Notes under the pieces: generated by a model
What the model was told of the DNA's origin: nothing
Database searches by the model: none
Seen by the model: only the letters and a program-made list of their open reading frames with translations
Shown here: piece after piece, positions 1-19,403 of the stretch
Layout: every line of letters starts with the position of its first letter
Position numbering within the stretch: the first letter of the stretch is position 1
Source: Medicago truncatula
Taxonomy: Eukaryota; Streptophyta; Magnoliopsida; Fabales; Fabaceae
Assembly: GCF_003473485.1 (NCBI RefSeq)
Contig: NC_053047.1
Coordinates: forward strand, 3,983,001-4,047,000
DNA length: 64,000 bases
Reading direction: 5' to 3'
Made by a program: the position numbers and the translations under genes

Positions 1-671
1 ATTATCAATTACATATTTTAACTTTGTTTCAATTTAATATAACCCAAAACAAAAGCAATTAGCATATCTTCAAAATTAATCTCTGCACAAACGTTATTTT
101 ATCAACATATTCTTCTATCTTTTGAAGCAAAAGGGATTTCAATATGATTTTTTTTATTTAAAAGAACACGTATTTATTCTATTTGTTCAATTGATTCAAA
201 AGGTTTGAACTTTTTTTTGTTTAATTGAAAACTGATGTGCTTGAGTTAAGGGGAATTTTATATTTTCAATGTCACGGCAATCATCAATTGAAAAATTGAG
301 ATCGAACAAAAATAAAAAAGAAGAATCAATAAAAAAGAAAGAAGAGAAATCTATCAAAAAGAGGAATAATAAAAATCTATCAGAAATAAAAATTGACCGT
401 CAAACAAAAGGATATGATATATCAGGGATAGAAAATATAAAGAAATAATTTATCATATCCTATTGGTGCATCAAACAAAAGATTAAAACAGGATATGATA
501 TATATTTCTTATCCTGACTCTCTATCCTAACCATCAAACGCACTCTAAATACATTGAAAATATAAAATATTTAGATTTTATCTATTCAAAGCAAACAAAA
601 ATTTAAAAATGAAAAGTAAAATGACACAAGCTTGCTAGTAGATTTTCGTCATACAAGCCAAAGAAGGGTTT
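1..671. other. AT-rich flank with a MITE-like segment, no gene seen
   Basis: No coding exon is recognisable. I looked for SnRK1 exons 6 to 10, which should follow the copy at 747-3601 on the minus strand, and found none. Positions about 400-545 contain repeated 'ggatatgata' and 'catcaaac' words like those around 43.35-43.95 kb, which suggests a short MITE-type repeat. Its ends are not defined. Confidence 0.4.
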
Positions 672-1179
672 TCAGGAAAATAAAAAGAGAAATTGAAAAA
701 TCGAACAAAACATGAACCAAAAATCAGCAAGCATTGAAAACCAAACCTTTTTGGATTGTTGCACTTTATCTAGTAATGGTGGCATTGCCATATAATGAGG
801 CATAGAAATTTGGAACCAAGGGTGTTGGTGTATTTCAAGTATGGTAATCCTCTTCGTTGGATCCACCTCAAGCAGCTTTGTAATCAAATCACTAGCACCA
901 GGTGATATATAACTAGGAATAGTGTATATGCCACCCTATGTAAAGATGAACACAGAAACATGATTAAATCTCTTTGTTGACAATATAATGGAAGAGACAA
1001 ATTCCATTAGAATAAAGGGATTCTCGTAAAGAAGTATCTCAAAGGTATGAATACCACAATTAACCACACAAAATTGAACTACCTTACATGTTAATAATCC
1101 TCTCAAAACAAAAGTTAATGATAATATTTTTTTTTTATCTAAACATGCTAATAATAATTAAAAAAAAATTATCCATATG

Positions 1180-1345
1180 GGGTTGGTTTAACTATCTTAG
1201 AGTTTGCTCCTCTCAAGGTCTTAGGTTTGATTTCCTCTGATGTCAACTTCATGGAAAGTCCATACAAAGCTTTGTTTTGGCTTAAATTGAGGCCCTCACA
1301 AGTGGATTTTGGAATTGGTCCCCTTGAATTAGTTGATTCTTAAAT
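1180..1345 (+). repeat. SINE-like tRNA-derived retroposon (Au-like)
   Basis: A box-B-like stretch 'ggtcttaggtttgattt' followed by a conserved tail resembles the segments at 43.2 and 61.4 kb. It lies in intron 4 of the degenerate SnRK1 copy. Clear target duplications were not found, so the limits are approximate. Confidence 0.5.
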
Positions 1346-1389
1346 ACTGAGTTTTCAAAAATAATAATAATTAATTCTCTTAAAATTAT

Positions 1390-2332
<943 letters not shown>

Positions 2333-2389
2333 TCAAAACAATTACCTCAATTTTTTAATAAAATTACAATCCAATTTTATTTAAAATCA

Positions 2390-2743
<354 letters not shown>

Positions 2744-3601
2744 CTACTATGTAATCAAAAAGCTCCCCAGATTCCATATACTCCATAATAACATATATAT
2801 TCGTTAGGGTTTCTATCACCTCATAAACTTGTATAATGTGAGGATGCCTTAACAATTTTAAAGTATTAATTTCTCTTCTTACTGCAACAAATTGAAGAAT
2901 TAAAATATTGTAAGCAATCTTCTTCAAAAAAATTATTGTAAGTGTCTATAATCAACTCCAGAATTAAATTGTAAATGCTCATAATTGATATAGATACATA
3001 TCATGTTCTTGAAGTTTACAATTAAATTGCTAGTGCTCATAAGGTGTTTGTAATTGATTGACAATGTAAAAAGATGAACATTGATTGTGCATCAAAACTA
3101 ATCACTAAGTTTAATAACTATACATAAATAGTATAATCACATTTCATTATATTGGTACATCACAATGTTACTTCTCAAAACTAATTGACACTAAGATTAT
3201 GAAATATGTTTGTACATATGCATAATTTTTTTACAATAATACTCGCAGATCCTATTTATAAGGAATTTTTAAGTCAACAAAAGAAAATATATTTAAATAA
3301 AAATTTGGATTAAATATATCGATTTTTGTAGACCAAAACGTCTTTTATAAATAAGATCAGAGGGAGTAGTTACCATACTCGAAAATTGTTGACATACAAA
3401 TAACATGGTACCTTTTTCTTCCATTTGTGTATTCTCTTTCCAACGGCAATCAATGAGATATATGGCAACTTTTTCACCAGTCAATACATTCTCTGCTAAC
3501 CTCACCTTGCCAGAGGACCAATGGTACAATGTCTTCACCAATTTATAATTTGTTAGACATATGTCTACACTTCCTCCAACAATGCTATTTGATCCGTCCA
3601 T

Positions 3602-5950
3602 TTTCAAAATCTAGAGGAAATTTCATGGGGGAAAATTTAATGAAAATTAAACACATAATCATGGATGTACACATACAAAATAGATTTAAGACTTTCACAC
3701 ATCATAAGACTTGTTGTTCAAACAATTGTCGTTCAAAAAAATATGTATCTTCTTGATTTGTCATGACAAGAGAACAAGAGATTTTCATGATTTTTGTTAT
3801 ATTAATAAAGAGCTCTTGTAATCATTTAGTGGGGGTTTGGATGCCCATTTGCACCTTGAATATCACGTTTTGATGCATTTTTAGATGTGAAAATGGAAAA
3901 GCCACAATATGTAGCGCCTTCATGGCTGAAGCACGTTTAGAGCAATTGTGTGGTGGTTTCAAACAAGCACTTATTGCATCAAAATATTTTTGAATAGATA
4001 TATACACTATGAAAGTTATATTTTACAATGTCAATCAATTATAATGATCAAATCATTAAAAGTGTTTCACTTTAATCATAACTATTTTGAAGTCACATAT
4101 ATGATTAGGTTATGATTTGCTGAGCGTATAAACGTGTTTTAACAATATATCAAAATCAAACTCTTTCTAAATTAGCATTAGTCGAATTATTATCAAGTAT
4201 TTAAAGGGAATAATGATTTCCAATTAGCTTCTAAAAAACTATAATTATAATTACTTTCATTCATGAATAAAAAGTTGTTTTTATTATTGTGATCAAACAA
4301 AAACTGACTTTTGCTTTGTATAAAAAATAAAATAAAAAATTACATAGATTGAAAAATTGTTCTTTTCAAAAAGATTAAACAAACAGCTCAAAATTCTGCA
4401 TAAGAAGTTTCATATGGGAAAAATTAAATAAAATAAGTTTACAATTGAATCTGCTAATTTACTGAATGGTCAAACAGGCTAAATAAATTGGTGAATTTCC
4501 TGGGAAAGTCTAAAATGGATCATCAAATTTGAAGGTAAATCCTAGCCTATAGTTCAAAAATTTGGAAGGATTGCAGTTGCCTAAACATTATGATAAGAAA
4601 TTAACAAAAGGGAAGGAACTAATAAGAAGAGTACAGTACCTGTAGAGTAAATGAGTACTTAGGATTGGTATATAGAAACTGATAATAATTGAGTTTGAGG
4701 AAACAGTGAGAAATTGGAAGAATCCACAAGTCTAATAATAAAATGAAGGAAGAAACAAAAACTAAAAAACAACTATGTAAAAAACAAAGATAACTAGTGA
4801 AGAAAACAAAGAAAGTAATAATATTTTCTTTCTTCTAATTGGCTTGCGTCTGATTTCAGGTAACATCTACATACCGTTGATTCTAACGAGTCATCATTGT
4901 TCATATTTATTTACTTTTCTACCAATTGGATAAAGATCATCTCCATTTATAAAAATAAATAGAAGATGCCAGTTAGAAAGAGATACACACAATAGAATGT
5001 TTGTTTGATGTGCTCATCCATTCAAAAAGAAAGAATGTTTGTTGTTCTCATTCATCATTTGATTAAAAACAAACTAAGATTGGACATAATTTCCCCTTCT
5101 CCTGCATATTATTATTACGTGTCGACCTAGTCGTGATGCTCAGTTCCTTGACGTCCAACTCACTTTTAAAAAAAAAAGATTAAATCAAACTAATCATACA
5201 AATTCTTTTGTTCTAAAATTTAGTTTCTTTTTGTTTTTGTAACTTTGTTAAACAAGTCTCATGAGTTTTCATATGTTATGATATCAAATGTCTCAACTAC
5301 TCTTAACATAACTTAGACTCTTTTTTCCATTTCCTCTAAAGCTACATTAATAATAGCATACAAAAATACACCTTTTTGTTTTTATGAAAAGATATACAAA
5401 ATCTAATCAGACTTTAATTATGTTCTTGGCATATTTTCAAAATATACGCATAAATAACATGTTAAAATATTTTATTCCTGGTAGATATATTTTTCCTCCA
5501 AAGACATTCATCCATACACTAACTTCTAAATCGAATCAAAGACATAATGAATACTTAAAACTTGTCGATCATAAAATATTTACAAATCACACCCAAAAAA
5601 GCATTCTACCATTAAGTTTTTTATTTTTAAAAACAATAATAAAAGTAACAAATATGAGCAGTCAAATTACACAAGCATACCAGCAATATGTAATGCAAGG
5701 CGAGTGGGGAGAAAAAGCTAGTCTGCAAGCTCATGTTCGACGCAGATTAAGCAAACAACCCCACAGCATCCCGGTAATAAATTGTCGATTACAACATTAG
5801 GTCAATGCCATAAATAACTGTGTCTAATGAGGAATATTCTTCAAATAAATTCCCAGAGATTTCACAGGATTGAAAAACACAATTCACTGTGAAAAGGGGA
5901 GTGAATACCAATTATAGGATTGCCCCATAATCATGATCAACCGATTAAAA
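3602..5950. other. Non-coding interval between the two SnRK1 copies
   Basis: The leader-intron acceptor of the degenerate copy ('ctag' before the 5' UTR, about 3602-3613) is preserved as in the intact gene. Beyond it I see no GA-rich leader exon like that at 13.45 kb. A 138-codon open frame at 5384-5800 has no recognisable domain and AT-rich composition; I do not call it a gene. Confidence 0.4.
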
Positions 5951-6066
5951 ACTGGAGGTATACTAGAAAGTACAAAGATAAGTTCAGCCCATACTGAAAA
6001 GGAAATTATATGTACAACATACGCTTATTCACATCAAGTCCCTCATGTGAGTGCACTATATTCGCA

Positions 6067-11759
<5,693 letters not shown>

Positions 11760-11767
11760 TTTCAAAA

Positions 11768-13530
11768 TCTAGAGGAAAATTCAGAAAGAAGCAATATGAA
11801 ACTCAGACTCAGAAGCATATGAAAATGGATACACGCGTAAAATACAGATTGGAGCCATCATTGGAAATGAAATCTAATACATAAATGAAAGGATCATATG
11901 CAAAGTGATTAAAAAATGCCAACAAATTTAATTGGTGTCCACAGCATAATTTTCCTCTAATAAGTGATGAGTTCTAATCGTGTTTTAAAACACATTTAAT
12001 AATTTACTTTATTGAGTTAAGGGAATATTTTAACTTTGACTACCTTAAACAATGTATATAACCAGATGCAAACAACAACGATCAGAGAAAGCAAAATAAG
12101 TATACTTATTTTCTTTATAAGGCTACAGTATAGCACGTGAAGCCCGTTAATTTCACAGAAAGTATCATCTCATAATTGCCAGCATTTGGTGTACTCAAGA
12201 ATTATACTTTTTCTTTTATTTAGTTGGTATACAAAATTTTAAATACAATAGAAGAGGTAACAAAAAAGAAGAAATTGACACATCAGATACGCCAAAGAGT
12301 GAATCTAAAGCACCAAGGTAACGCATCGAGGTGTTGTCCCTCTAAGTTAGGTGCATGCCCATGGGAACTTTGACAAGCATTACTAGTTCAAACAAGGCAT
12401 TTCCTATTGGCAGCTGTTAAAAGACCACTATTCTAATTCGCTCGTTCTGATTCTAATAAGGTAAAACAGTCCATCCGGCCCTGTTCAAAAAAATATATTG
12501 TTCAGTCTTTTGGCGCCGTTCATCAATTCGATATACAAATTATCAGCACCTCTCGCATAAATGCCACAAAAACCCACTAGGGTTTTGACCTTAAATCCAT
12601 GTTTAGTTAGTGTACAAAATTCTACCTACCAATAGAATACCATAGAAGAGCCAACAGAAACGAGGAAACCGACACATCAAATACACCAAAGAGAAAATCT
12701 AACGCACAAAGTTAACGCACCGAGGTATAGTCCCTTTAAGGTAGGTGCATGCATGTAGGACCTTTGGCAAGCGTTACTAGTTCAAGCAAGGCATTCCTTA
12801 TAACCACGTCCTAATTTGCTCATTTTTTATTCTAATAAGGTAAAACAGTCCCGCCAACGGTTAATAAAATTATAAAACAAACAGGTACATCTTTGGCGCC
12901 TTTCTTCGATTATAGATACAAATCATTAGCACCTCTCGCATTAATACCCCCCAAAACCCTCTAAGGTTTTTACCATTAATCAACCTTTAACCACACCATA
13001 CTCCCCTCTTCTCAAAAACCTTGACCTTAGATAAAAACCATATTTTTTTCCCTTCCACTACACTTACAACGAATACATGAACCCTCCTCAATACCATAAT
13101 TTTTTACTACTCAAAAACCATCATCTCATACAATTACCTCAATTTCTTTCAATTTTCTACACTAACCTAAAATCTAACCTTAACAAAATTCAATGATTTT
13201 TTTTCCATCTACAATAACACAATTAACAATAAACACATTTCAATTAACAATAATCGAGTAAAAAACTTCAGAAGCTCGAATTGAATGAATTCAAATTGAA
13301 AAAAATAAATCAAATCATAAAAATCAAATCTTTGCATGATAAATTCACAAATTCATCAATGAAGCAATCCAGATTCAAAAATCAACGAATCAAAACGAAT
13401 AACAAATTCACGAAAAGCAGAAAAATAGAGAGAGAGAGAGAGAGGGCTCACCAGAGATTAGAGAGAGAAAATCGAAGTTGCAGAGAGAGAGTGAAGAAAA
13501 AAACCCTAAAAAGGTGAAGAATGAATGAAA
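11768..13530 (-). promoter_or_regulatory. SnRK1 non-coding leader exon and leader intron
   Basis: Immediately upstream of the start codon, 'ctag' at 11769-11772 makes a splice acceptor, and at 13452/13451 'TCTG|gtgag' makes a donor following a GA/CT-rich leader with a telo-box-like AAACCCTA on the plus strand near 13500. This implies a first non-coding exon of about 80 bp and an intron of about 1.68 kb, as known for Arabidopsis KIN10. The transcription start is not visible; the promoter should lie right of 13530. Confidence 0.65.
12224..12985. repeat. Tandem duplication of about 380 bp inside the SnRK1 leader intron
   Basis: Two diverged units, about 12224-12604 and 12605-12985, share ordered landmarks: 'gacacatca', 'aacgca.cgaggt', 'taggtgcatgc', 'tactagttca', 'taataaggtaaaacagtcc', 'ttggcgcc' and 'agcacctctcgcat'. 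They lie wholly inside the intron. Plant leader introns often enhance expression, so a duplicated block here may matter, but no function is shown. Confidence 0.85.
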
Positions 13531-14393
13531 AGAAACGTGACGATGATTGAAGAAGACGCCAATTAAACGCAGCGTTTTGCACTCTTTTTCCTTTTTTTAC
13601 ATTCCCTATGCAATTTGGTCCTTTTGTCTTTTTTATATTTTTTGTTTGTTTGTGGTAAGAATTGGTGCTTAGCCTTAAAAATGTGTTAGTTTTTGTGAGA
13701 TCCAATATATGTTTTTAATAAGGAAAATGCTAACAATTGTTAAGATATTGGTTAAGCATTTATACGTAGTAATTTTTATATTAAAATTTATAGAATTATG
13801 ACTTTAACATGTATTTGACTTATATTTTTAAGGTTTAATTTCTTTTTGAGTATTATTTTCAAGTGAGATTTGAAACATGTGAGATAATGCAGAAAAAAAT
13901 ATGAAAAGAATTATTTTATCATCAAATTTCATCACGATATTAATTGAAATATTTAAAAATGGCATACAATAAAGTGATTAGTGAGATATTATGATGTAAT
14001 CTTTTATTTTAGGGAAATATTATAATGTAATATGATCGAATGACTGTGTAAAAAAATTAGTATGTATTCTTTATACTCAAGTTTACTTTGTAATGAAAAA
14101 TAATAAAAAAATATTGGGAAGTAATGAAAAATCACAAAAATATGTATATAAGACATGACAAAATGGATAGCTCATGCTCATCTTATCTTAATAATACAAA
14201 TGCAATAAAATCTTCAACAAAACCCTAGCACAACCCTAGCATTTTGATCTGCATTTTTACCGGATTGTCTTTGTTTGGGCTCCAAACTGCAAGCATTTTA
14301 AAAAAAGCAAAATGATAATCTTACCCTTCTAGAAACACTCAAGCTTCCCAATTATTATTTTGGTTCTGATGGTTGTGTTCTTTGGGTTTTCAG

Positions 14394-14498
14394 GTTGCGA
14401 ATCTGATGCGATTAGAAGGGATTATGTTTGGATTGAGCATGTTGATGATGGTTGGGGTCCTGCAGTGTATTCACAGAGGAAATCTTCAACCAATCAAA
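14394..14498 (+). other. Orphan exon with good splice signals
   Basis: A 105-nt open stretch is preceded by 'gggttttcag' and followed by 'gtatgtatag', close to plant splice consensus. It encodes CESDAIRRDY and VWIEHVDDGWGPAVYSQRK in frame; the composition (charged and aromatic residues, no low complexity) looks like real coding sequence. I do not recognise the family and find no partner exon within 1 kb either side. It may be a relic of a gene or of a captured gene fragment. Confidence 0.4.
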
Positions 14499-14699
14499 GT
14501 ATGTATAGTTACAATCATATCTTTGCAGTTTTGATTACTGATTATTTTTTCCCACATTTCCTATTTCCTTTTAGCGTTTTTTGTTTAGTCTACTGCTATA
14601 TTTGGGAACCTTTAGGTTATGATGGATTGATAACATCAGTTTTAAGAGCTTCTCATAGTGGATGGTTCAATAGGTTTTATAAGTAATATAAGATATATG

Positions 14700-15246
14700 T
14701 ATCGTCGTAATTTTCAACAAGTATTGAATATATTTTATTTTTGCAAGTTCAAATCTTATGCAATCAAAGCGTTCAAATTGAATAATCTAATCAGTACCTA
14801 TATAAAGTTATATATGAAATTTGTTTGATGCAAAATCGGATGAATAGGGGATTGGAAGGGTGACATATATAAGCCATTTCGAAGTTTTCTTGCTAATTCC
14901 ACGAGAAATTCTCATTGTTTGATTGGATATGAAGTTTGTAATCCAAACATGGTCTCCAAGTCCATGGCCGTAGAGATTGTAGTAGAGATTAATTTGAAAT
15001 TAACTATGCAAACTGATTGATTTTATTTTGAAGTTGAATTAAAGTTTTAGCTGGGTTGTTAAATATTGTTGATGGAAGATGCAATCAACTTTAACTCAAT
15101 ACTTAGTCTAATAAACGATTCATTTTGAGTTGTGTATTTCATTTAGATATTTTGTCCTCCACGTGATCTTGGTGTTTCTTTGAAAGACCACATAATCTTG
15201 CTGAAAGTGGTTGTCTAACCATTATTTTTTGTATAAAAAAAAAAGG
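14700..15246. other. Non-coding AT-rich interval, nothing recognised
   Basis: No open frame, repeat structure or conserved motif was recognised between the orphan exon and the foldback element. Confidence 0.4.
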
Positions 15247-15380
15247 TTAATTAAGTAAATGGTCTCTATAAATATTTAGAATTTTATTTTTAGTCCCTAC
15301 AAAATAAAATCACACTTTTTAGTCCCTTTAAAATTTTCCATCAACATTTTAGTCCTATAAAAAATTTCATCAGCATTTTT

Positions 15381-18300
15381 CACTAGTACAAAAAACACTT
15401 ATTACATCTAGGATTTTAAATGGGTTGTTATCCACCTGACTTAAAATGCTGGGTGTAAGGAAAGTTTTTAACTCCTAAAAAAAAATTTCACATTTCATTA
15501 TCCCTTTTCACTTTCACTTTTCCCTTTCCCCTTTTCACTTTCCCTTTTCCCTTTCCCCTTCACTCCAACACCATCATGAAACCCACTCCACCATTTCACC
15601 AAACCAATCCACCAAACCACCAATCGAACTCAATCCACCACCGTGAAAACCCAATCGAACTCAGAACCCAAACCACCACCGTTCTCCCTTTTCCTCCATT
15701 TTCAATCATAACCCAATCCCAAACCACCACCGTGAAACCCAAAGTCAGACCCCAAACCACCGTGAAACACCATCTCTGCACCATCGTTGTCTCTCTCCAT
15801 CGCTGTCTCGCTACATCTTCAACGTCGGTCTCAAATTCCAGATCAAAAAGGTAACATAACTCAAATCCTTTCTTCAACTAACTTCAATCTATGTATTTTT
15901 GTTTCAATTTTCATTTTGAAATTGTTTCTCTAAAGCTATCGCACAATCGCCGAGTCGCCGTGAAACCATGTTCCTCTTCGTCGCGACATCGTAATTTCTA
16001 GGTAAATCTTCTAATCTCTGTGTTTTTCAATTGTTTAATTGTTTTTTATTTTCGTTTTTGATTTTGAATTGTTGTAGGTAAATTTTAATTGTAATTATCA
16101 ACTTTGTGTTGAATGGTAATTTTAATTGTTATAGGTAAATTGATTTTCGTTAGAATGGTAATTTTATCTCTGTGTTGAATGGTAATCTCTATGGTTTGGT
16201 TAATGGATTGAGAGGGAAAATCATTTTAATTTTTTATTTTTGTTAGAATTGTGATAGTGTCCTGAACACTCTGGTGGTTATGATATTTGAGGTTGGGTTA
16301 CAGCTGCAGCTGCAGCGCATCTCACATATGATATATTTGTTGTTATGAGAATGTGTTGTATGGTACCTTTTAGTAATTTAAGTTTGATATTTAACATCTA
16401 TGAAGCACAAACACTAACATGAGATATGACACCAATACATGAACATTAGTAATAATTTGTATGGTGTTTTATTTGTGTCAACACTATCATGTGTCATACA
16501 TTGGGCATCCCTTCAATCCTATGGCTTGATGTTTACATAGTTTGAAATTTGATTAATGAGCCAATTTGTTCATTTTTTTCAGTTTAATGAAGGGCCTCAA
16601 TTTCTATTTGTGAAGAAGTGCAATACATACATCCTGGTGAGGTATAAATTTCACATTGACATTCTGAAAACTGGATGCATTTGATTTATTTAAAGTTGAA
16701 TGAAAGTTAACACTGTTACTTAATCTGTCCTGCATTTGTTTTGGATATTTTACTGAGATTTTTGTTCAATAATATGCTTTTAACTTGTTCATATTTTGGC
16801 TTCACTTAAATGGTTTTTGCTTTTTTGCTGAATCTATATTTGTGTATTGAGTTAATGTTAATTATATAGGAAAGTGATTAGACAATCACTACAGAATTTT
16901 AAATAGTGGATACTTGCCAGAGTCAAGGCATTAAGAAATTTGCTTAATTTCATAGGTTCAAAATTTGTTTGATTGATCCTCTTATCTTTTTTTTTTGTAG
17001 TGAAACATTAATAATAATTCGAGATGATTTGGTAATTTTATAATTGTAAGTAGCCATCAAGCCTATCTAGCATTCCACTCAAGCATTTTTGGGTATATAA
17101 AATTACAAATATTAGTCTGATGTGAGTTGCTGCACCAAATCACTAGATCACTAGCTTATATATATATATAGGACCACCTCAATTATAGTGTCTGATTTGA
17201 GTTGCTGATGAGAATGAATTTTTTTACCGCCCAACAAGAGATATTATGGAGCTGTGTCTAAAGACAGAAGATTTATGCCTCACGATTCTACGAATATGGG
17301 TGGTGTAGGTACATTTTCACCCTTATTTATGCCTCTGTCTGTGCTTGAAAGTAGATAGATCATTAAAGAAAATATCTCTGTTTGTGCCTATATGAAAAGT
17401 TAGTGTGTATAATCACATTCTAAATTGTTTATAGCAGGTTTTTGTTCATTCAAATGTCACTTTGCCCTGCTGTTTGTTTGTTTACTGCCTTGTACATGTT
17501 CAGATTTTGAATTGTTTTTTTAATATTTTAGGTATATGGAACGCCTCTATACTCAATTGGGAAATATTGATGTTTATGGTTTCGTTGATCCATTTTTCAT
17601 TCACGCGGAAAATGACCAAGAAAGTTCTCGGTCTCATATGACCGCAAAGATGTTCGAGGTTAACAAAACTTGTTATTTTGCACCTTACCTGAAAAAGTAA
17701 GTGTATTTGATCTTCATAGTATTATTTCTCTATAGTTCATCACATATACTAGAAAGCCCTAAAGTTAACAAAACTTTTTTTTTGTTTCCAATGTAGTCGC
17801 CATTGGCAATTGCTTATTATTGAACGAGAAAAATAAAATGTCGTTTTCTTATGTTCGATGGGTTGGAAGCCAGATAAATATCTTGTGCAAATTGTTAATT
17901 CGTAAGTATATATATTTAACTAATTAGATGTAATTTAATAAAGATTTTTCACACATCAATTTATATGAATGTATTTTATTATTGTAGTGCTAAAGAATGG
18001 TATAACAAGTTGAGTGGTGTTAGAAAGACGAGAAAGCCAACATGGGAGATTCCCACAGTAAGTTAAAAATTAAATTCATACAATATTATAACTTTTATAT
18101 ATATGATATTTACTCAATATAATTTCATATTAATGACAACTGTAGTGTCAAAGACAACATTTCAATTACTAGTGTGGCTACTTTATAATGATACATATGC
18201 TGAACATTGTATCAGCTGGCATTACCGACTCATGGAATATGGTGTGTAACTAAATATTACAACTTTTGTGTTATTTCTTAATGTATTTTTAAAGCTAATT

Positions 18301-18891
18301 TCTAATTCTAATATGTTATCGTAACTTTTTTTTTTCTTCAGATTTTTGGAGACGAAACTCCGTTTACTGATGATGAAATGACAAAAGTTCAAGAACGTTG
18401 TGCAAGTTTGATTTTGGAAAGAGTTGATGTAATTTAATTATGTCAATAACTATGCTTTGAAACAATGTTTAACTTTTGTTTAATTTTATGATATTGTAAC
18501 TTTGAATTTGTTTGATATTGTAACAATGACATGTCTGATATGAAATTTGCATATTAGTTGCTAAGTTTATGAAATTTTTGGTTATTATATTAAATTCTGC
18601 ACTATAATCATGTTTAAAAAAAAAAAATAGAGAGAGATTTTAAATGGGTTGAACAGATTTAAAATCTAGATTTTTTATGCCCTTGTTTACCCTTTTTAGT
18701 GGGTTTATCCGATTTAAATTAAATGGTTTTAGATCGGTTCAACCGATTTAAATTAAACGATTTTAAATCGGGTAAAGGGGGCAGACTTAAAAACAAAGAT
18801 AGTTTTTTACATCGGCCACCTATAAGTCGGATGGTCACCCGATTTAAAAAGTCAAATTCACCTGATTTAAAAAGTGTTTTCTGCACTAGTG
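15381..18891 (+). mobile_element. Non-autonomous CACTA (En/Spm-type) transposon
   Basis: The ends are CACTAGTACAAAAAACACTT and, on the reverse strand, CACTAGTGCAGAAAACACTT: 20-bp terminal inverted repeats with two mismatches. They are flanked by a 3-bp TTT duplication (15378-15380 and 18892-18894), as expected for CACTA. Subterminal AT-rich words such as 'gattttaaatcgg' and 'ttttaaatgggttg' recur near the ends, mostly on the right. The interior has a defective Ulp1-like gene but no recognisable TnpD/TNP2 transposase, so it cannot move on its own. Size 3,511 bp. Confidence 0.9.
17532..18437 (+). pseudogene. Ulp1-like cysteine protease domain of CACTA cargo, broken
   Basis: Five exon-like blocks (17532-17696, 17797-17900, 17988-18058, 18146-18239, 18342-18437) read as a C48/Ulp1-type domain often found in plant CACTA and MULE elements: LYTQLGNIDVYGFVDPFF, then NRHWQLLIIERE, then LCSMGWKPDKYLVQIV, then a Gln/Cys catalytic block and GDETPFTDDEMTKVQERC. 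Two in-frame stops break it: TAA after the HWQLLII block, and TAG directly before the CGYF of the expected catalytic motif. In Ulp1 relatives the His and Gln-Cys regions are catalytic, so this copy should be inactive. Exon limits are approximate. Confidence 0.75.
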
Positions 18892-19175
18892 TTTATTCCC
18901 TATAAAAAATTTCTATAAACATTCTTAGTCTCTAAAATGCTTAAGAAAAATGTCACAGAGACTAAAAAGTGTGATTTTATTTTATAGGGATTAAAAACAA
19001 AACTGTGAATATTTATAGGGACTAAAAACTTAATTAATGCTTACTATATAAAAACATGATCATCACAATGTAATGTTCATGCACTATATCAAAAATATAT
19101 TTATCACATTTAAAGGAAACCGATTGCACTTAGTTAAATAAAAAATATCAAGTTAATTATTGTTATTGACTAAGC

Positions 19176-19403
19176 ATGGCATCATCAAATTCCAACATGA
19201 ACGAGAGTGAGCCACAAGCAAAACAAGTTGTTGTAATCCCACCTGCACCACCTGCTCAAGAAGAGAATATCAATTGCATTGTCTACGACTTCAATCTTTG
19301 GAAGGTTGTGTTAGCTTTTCTCAACATTATGGTATTGAAATTGATTTATGAGCTTTTAATTCTCAACAATGGTGCTGCCTCATCTCCTTCTTCTAACCAT
19401 TAG
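19176..19403 (+). CDS. Small single-pass membrane protein, unknown function
   Basis: A 75-codon frame starts at an ATG 133 bp downstream of a TATA-like 'ctatataaaaac' (19043). The product has a polar N-terminus rich in Ser, Asn, Glu and Pro (about residues 1-36), one hydrophobic segment (WKVVLAFLNIMVLKLIYELL, about residues 44-63) and a short Ser-rich tail. No family is recognised. The TATA and the non-random composition favour a real gene, but it sits at the edge of a foldback element in a repeat-rich tract, so a chance frame is possible. Confidence 0.4.
   Translation: MASSNSNMNESEPQAKQVVVIPPAPPAQEENINCIVYDFNLWKVVLAFLNIMVLKLIYELLILNNGAASSPSSNH

Larger units (their letters stand above)
15247..19037. 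repeat. Foldback (palindromic) element split by the CACTA insertion
   Basis: The left part (15247-15380) begins TTAATTAAGT and carries 'ttagtccctacaaaataaaa' and 'atcacactttttagtc'. The right part (18895-19037) is largely its reverse complement and ends 'cttaattaa'. Together they form a palindromic MITE-like element of about 275 bp whose centre received the CACTA element. The same 'ttagtccct' style occurs in the MITE at 52867-53284. Confidence 0.75.

Noticed and set aside
5384-5800. 138-codon plus-strand open frame
   Set aside because: Lys/Asn/Ile-rich composition from AT-rich DNA, no recognisable domain, no promoter or splice context, and it lies near the 3' end of the opposite-strand SnRK1 gene.
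15576-15877. Overlapping open frames on both strands (92 and 93 codons) at the left side of the CACTA element
   Set aside because: Both arise from a Pro/Thr-coding low-complexity tract ('accaccgt', 'accaaa' words). This is probably a leader or subterminal region of the transposon and not a separate gene.
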